Shown here in pieces: positions 59,971 through 64,000 of a stretch of DNA of 64,000 nucleotides. Every line of letters begins with the position of its first letter. Positions within the stretch are counted from its first letter, which is position 1. Both the position numbers and the translations under genes were made by a program. This DNA comes from Imbricaverruca yamaguchii (lineage: Eukaryota > Arthropoda > Thecostraca > Neoverrucidae), in the NCBI GenBank assembly GCA_034440575.1, contig JAOTOL010001520.1, forward strand, positions 372,001 to 436,000, written 5' to 3'. A model generated the notes under the pieces. That model was not told the origin of the DNA. It ran no database searches and was given only the letters and a program-made list of their open reading frames with translations.

Positions 59971-61355
59971 TCAGTTCTTGAGATGTGGATCATGGATAAC
60001 ATGAAATTTCCGGACCACATAGAAATTTACCTCATCAGCAAAATAATTATTAGCACTCGTTGAGGTAGATGGCCGATCATGACGCGGTCGGGTGGGAAAT
60101 TAATTTTTCCCATTCGTCGAAATTTTGCATTATAAAATAACTCATTAAGATTGTAAATTGCCAATGTTTGACGAGGTGCTTCGTGGGACTTGCTTGTTTT
60201 CCTTTTCACGCAAATCCTCATTCAGACAGCGCTAGCTTGTGCATAAATCTTTTGTAAATAATTTAATATTGCACATTTAACATACCTGTACTGGAAGTCG
60301 ACAAACGTGTGTCAACATGGCTGCAAAAGCCATGGAAGTCATGTTTTTGCACTACAGAATGCATTTGTCTTACTTTCCAGCGAATTCATTCGTTTTCATA
60401 AAAGAGCAAGGAGTTTGCAATTTTTGTAAAGCATAGGCGTGTCAACTGTTGAAGAGGACAGGGTACTATGTGGGAAAGTATAATGTTCTGAATGGCAAAA
60501 ATCAAAGACGTCGATTTTATTTGTACTGTGGCGCTCCCTCCCCCAACGTAATGCGAGGGTCAAATCGAAATCGGCGGACCAAGCCGTTCCTTTGGCAATG
60601 TCGACACGGTTCCAATATGTTCTGTACCCCACCACTCACGGGTTTAGGCATATAAACTAAGACGTGAAAAGCACGAACCATCCGCGAATCAAGGGCTCCA
60701 GCATGCACTTGTTACATTCACCATTCAGTGCTTGTAAAGGTGATTACAAAAGAAAATGAGCAGCTAACTTTCCACAGAAACCGAACGAAAAACAATGAAC
60801 ATCATTACAATTATTTCATATCAGTCACCCAAAAACAAATACTTCAAATCATCACTTGTTCCTCATCGAGATCCATGCCCGATTGCTGTTCTCAGGCCTT
60901 GGAGGGATGGAAGAACTGGAAGAGATAAAAGTAATAAACACCATAATGCAGCAAACACAAAAAACACAACCTTAGGCGTATATCGCACAAACATACCTAG
61001 TATACGATGGTACATAAACTATGGATAACAACGATCGTCGTAAACTTTAAGCTGACACACGGCCAGGGGCGATGACCGGCGACATGCTCCTGACATCGGG
61101 TGGATCACCGGCACAGCAATGGTTTTATGTCGGCATTTCCACTGGCTATTGACTTCATGTTTGAAATGCAATTATGTCATTATGTGGACTATTGAAACAT
61201 TATGAGGTGAATTGCGTTGGCCTGATTCGCAAAAGGAATGTAGCATCAAAGCCCTTGTTTTGTTGCTTCAAGTATTAAATTCAGTATGATCGGCGTGAGG
61301 TATGCACAAATTGGCAAATAACCTAGAACGAGAAGTTGCAAGAGCATGTACATAG
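59971..61355. other. no recognisable feature
   Basis: AT-rich sequence inside the putative MULE interval. No gene or tandem repeat recognised. Confidence 0.45.
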
Positions 61356-61357
61356 TT

Positions 61358-61412
<55 letters not shown>
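61358..61412. repeat. TA microsatellite
   Basis: Uninterrupted TATATA run. Confidence 0.98.
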
Positions 61413-61413
<1 letters not shown>

Positions 61414-61865
61414 TTATATGTGCATATAGGCATACATTCATTAGGACTCAAAGAAGCCAAGCGTGACCCCAAAATAATTGAATCAAGACAAGTGTCGGGA
61501 AAATCGAGCCGGAGCCCTGCAAGAGAAGGTGAAATTCAGAAAAAAATAAATGTCCTAGACAGGAAAATCGCTCATGAGCCACAAACATGACCCTACCAGA
61601 TGCCTTCAAAAATCGCGTGAAAAAATAACTAATGGACCTGGAAAAAATCGCGATTGGACACAGGAATATGGCACCAGGAGTCAACAAAATCACACCGGGG
61701 CTCGGACTATAAGGCATACATAAATCAAAAAAAGATTGCGTTGAAGTTGGCCACTAATTATTTCATTATAAATACATCCCCATTTCGAAAAATAGTGGTA
61801 AGTGAGCAACCTACCTCCATATCGGCATGCCCTCACCCAAGCGCAAATCCTAGGTCTCGGCCGTA
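61413..61865. other. no recognisable feature
   Basis: Short ORFs only. Confidence 0.4.
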
Positions 61866-61871
61866 TTTGTG

Positions 61872-61954
<83 letters not shown>

Positions 61955-61992
61955 GTATATATATATATATATATGTAAATATATATATGTAT
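61866..61992. repeat. TA microsatellite, second array
   Basis: About 125 bp of TATATA with a few ATGTA and CTGTA interruptions. Overlapping Tyr/Ile ORFs are artefacts. Confidence 0.98.
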
Positions 61993-62249
61993 ATGCATGT
62001 CCACCATGCTGGTCAATCGTGCCATACCTGGAGGAGCCCGGTCCGACACTCGAGCGATGGAACGTTGGACCCTTCGATTGCCGAACCGGCGAGAGGGGAT
62101 CAGGTGTCAGGCGGAAGGGGAGGTCTGACAGGTGATCTATCTTTTGAGGCATGTGAGTGGGTAGACCGCCGGGGACATACAACTACACACTTCCGGGCAG
62201 TACAGACGAAATCGGGCAGACCGGTTGAATTTCCACAGATATTCTAATA

Positions 62250-62575
62250 TTTCTTACCCCATGGAAACTATTAGCATTCAATTGCCATATAGGTTTCTTC
62301 ATCCATATTCTTTGCCTAACCGACCCGGTCACAGACAGTGGTTTTTGTCAAAATCTTAGGGGCCTGTCCATAGACACGAAATATTAAATGACCATATTTT
62401 TTTTCTAGTGGATAGACGACATAAAATGTGGCATCGTTTTGTTTGGGATTTCGAGCACTTTCTATTAATATTCAACAAGATAGATTCTACATGTTTCTAA
62501 AATGTTCGCGAATATTCCAATTCTTCACTTGTACATAAACTTTGGTGTTCAATTCCTATATACGCGTCCTCAGCT
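62250..62575. mobile_element. internal copies of MULE terminal sequence
   Basis: 62262-62300 repeats the outer end (CATGGAAACTATTAGC, TTCAATTGCCATATAGG). 62320-62575 repeats the subterminal and terminal parts (TTTTTGTCAAAATCTTAGGG, GGATAGACGACATAAAATG, TTTGTTTGGGATTTCGAGC, GTTCAATTCCTATATACG). Orientation is the same as the right end of the window. Confidence 0.75.
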
Positions 62576-62599
62576 ATATTGTTTTACTACCCGATCCGG

Positions 62600-63150
62600 G
62601 CCTCGATGAGGCATGGAGAACGGCCACAGGTGGAGTGGCGCCTGCCGCTGCCGTCTCCCTCTGCGCCTGCCACATAGCGCACGATGTGGCTCGCGCCTCT
62701 GTCACGCAAAAAGTCAGGGAGCGCAAGATGGTCATGTGGCTATTTGGCCGGATGCAGCGGGCCACACCTATGTCTGCCCTCGACCTTGTATCAGACATTT
62801 CCCGCGTACTGCTGTCCCGGACCACGCTCCAGCTTCAGGCGGAAGACGATGATGAGGAGGTGGAAGACGAGGCCCCCGACAAGGAGGGAGCGGACAAGTG
62901 GTGTTCGCACCGCCTCAACATGGCGTTTGGCCGCTACTTCGACGCAGTTCGGCGTCACATCGAGGTCGAGCAGCAAGCAACCGGCAACAATCAGCCCGTC
63001 AGCAATACATGCTACTGCCCGGCGCTGGCGGCCCACTTCAGCGACTGCATCATGCCGGTATCGCCGCTGTAGTCGTGCCTGATCACAGACCAGTGTGCCA
63101 GCAACACTTGCATAGAGAGCTGGTTCAGGACGCTGAAAAAAACATATAAG
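62600..63150 (+). pseudogene. truncated second copy of the MULE-like transposase
   Basis: Encodes DEAWRTATGGVAPAAAVSLC through KMVMWLFGRMQRAT, ALDLVSDISRVLL, the acidic EEVEDEAPDKEGADKW and CPALAAHFSDCIMPVSPL. A TAG follows at 63070, then CLITDQCASNTCIESWFRTL. It corresponds to the C-terminal half of the minus-strand copy and lacks the first two acidic active-site motifs. Opposite orientation to that copy. Confidence 0.85.
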
Positions 63151-63164
63151 CACCATATAAGAAC

Positions 63165-63325
63165 CACCAAGCTCCACACCAGACGAACATCAGGTGAGGC
63201 ATCGGTCGTCATAACAAACCAGCATCAGATGAGCCACCAATTGCCACAGTACGCCATCATCAGGCGAGCCACCGCTTGCCACACTAGACTAGCATCAGGC
63301 GAGCCACCGGTCGTCATAACACTTT
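63165..63325. repeat. 35-bp minisatellite, first block
   Basis: Degenerate units with ACCAGCATCAGATGAGCCACC and ACTAGCATCAGGCGAGCCACC. The same family resumes at 63540. Confidence 0.75.
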
Positions 63326-63389
63326 AGCTTAGCAATTTCTTCATTTCTAGCACTTCCACTTCCAGCAGTTTCTTCAGCCGTATTATTCG

Positions 63390-63530
63390 ACTACCCTACT
63401 CGGCTCCCGAGAGCGATTTTTCAAAATCATAGGGGCCTGCCCATATACTCGAAATCTCTAGATGTCCATGACATTTTTCCTAAGGGATAGACGACATACA
63501 ACGCATCATTTTGTTCGAGATTTCAACTTG
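63390..63530. mobile_element. partial MULE subterminal sequence
   Basis: TTTCAAAATCATAGGGGCCT, CCATATACTCGAAATC and AAGGGATAGACGACATACAA match the subterminal parts at 57560-57660 (inverted) and 62340-62430 (direct). It breaks off inside the terminal sequence and passes into the 35-bp repeat. Confidence 0.7.
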
Positions 63531-63539
63531 ACTACTCGA

Positions 63540-63800
63540 TGCGGCCACTAGCATCAGACGAGCCACCGGTCCTCACAGCACACTGGCATCAGACGAGCCA
63601 CCGGTCGTCACAGCACACCAGCATCAGTCGAGCCACCGGTCGTCACAGCACACCAGCATCAGTCGATTCACCGGTCGCCACTCCAGACTAGCATCAGACG
63701 TGCCACCGGTCGTCACAACACGCCAGCATCAGACGATCCACCGGTCGTCATAGCACACCAGCATCAGACGAGCCACCGGTTGTCACAGCACACCCTAAAT
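63540..63800. repeat. 35-bp minisatellite, second block, about 7 copies
   Basis: Unit ACCGGTCGTCACAGCACACC plus AGCATCAGACGAGCC, well conserved. Confidence 0.9.
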
Positions 63801-64000
63801 TGTTAGATGCCCATATCATTTTTCCGAAGGGGTAGACGAAACAAAAAGTAGTGTCATTGTGTTTGGGCTTTCGAGCGCTTTCGATTGCTGTGCAACACGA
63901 TAGATTGAACATGTTTCTTCAATCTTCGCGAGTATTCGAATTCTTATTTTCCCATAGAAACTTTTAGTGTTCAATTTCCATATAAGTTCCTTCAGTGCGA
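63795..64000. mobile_element. MULE-like element, right terminal sequence (reaches window edge)
   Basis: Inverted partner of 57403-57605, ending CCTTCAGTGCGA at the last base of the window. The duplicated target site, if any, lies outside. Confidence 0.8.

Noticed and set aside
61866..62247. Tyr/Ile-rich ORFs near 62 kb as membrane proteins
   Set aside because: Translation of a TA microsatellite.

Overview
This is animal nuclear DNA, most likely arthropod and perhaps a crustacean. The evidence is GC-rich coding exons separated by long AT-rich introns with GT/AG borders, TTAGG-type short tracts, tRNA-headed SINEs, an I-clade-like LINE and a MULE-like transposase. Phylum is well supported by these features and by protein similarity. 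Anything finer is a guess.

Layout. Positions 1-22,400 hold no gene I can support. They contain a series of minisatellites (units of about 18, 20, 21, 30, 42 and 46 bp), a GA-rich tract, dispersed repeats and a decayed LINE fragment. Positions 22,462-37,410 (+) carry a nine-exon gene for a group II p21-activated kinase (PAK4/5/6, mushroom-bodies-tiny type, about 721 aa). Every exon joins in phase, and CRIB, proline-rich linker and complete kinase domain are present. Its introns are full of tandem repeats, several of which contain copies of the neighbouring exon's own 3' splice-site region. A decayed duplicate of exon 8 is also present. Positions 39,847-46,312 (-) are a full-length non-LTR retrotransposon (6,466 bp, 15-bp target-site duplication). 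It encodes a gag-like ORF1 and an endonuclease/RT/RNase H ORF2, both broken, and a tRNA-Met SINE is nested in ORF2 with its own 14-bp duplication.

Positions 57,262-46,674 (-) hold a compact same-strand gene cluster: PIGF (GPI-anchor ethanolamine-phosphate transfer, six exons), the serine palmitoyltransferase small subunit (SPTSSA/B type, one exon) and RPP38 (RNase P/MRP subunit, one exon). Only 60 nt separate PIGF and SPTSS. No AATAAA is visible until after RPP38, and a small ATG-less membrane ORF lies between SPTSS and RPP38. This looks like an operon or polycistronic unit linking two ER lipid genes with an RNA-processing gene.

Positions 57,403-64,000 hold a MULE-like transposon region. It has a decayed transposase on the minus strand, a second truncated copy on the plus strand, long inverted terminal sequences (one ending about 140 bp upstream of the PIGF start) and a 35-bp minisatellite. 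Across the window, a stem-loop tail of about 45 bp is shared by the LINE, by SINEs with different tRNA heads and by at least eight solo fragments, which suggests a LINE/SINE partnership.
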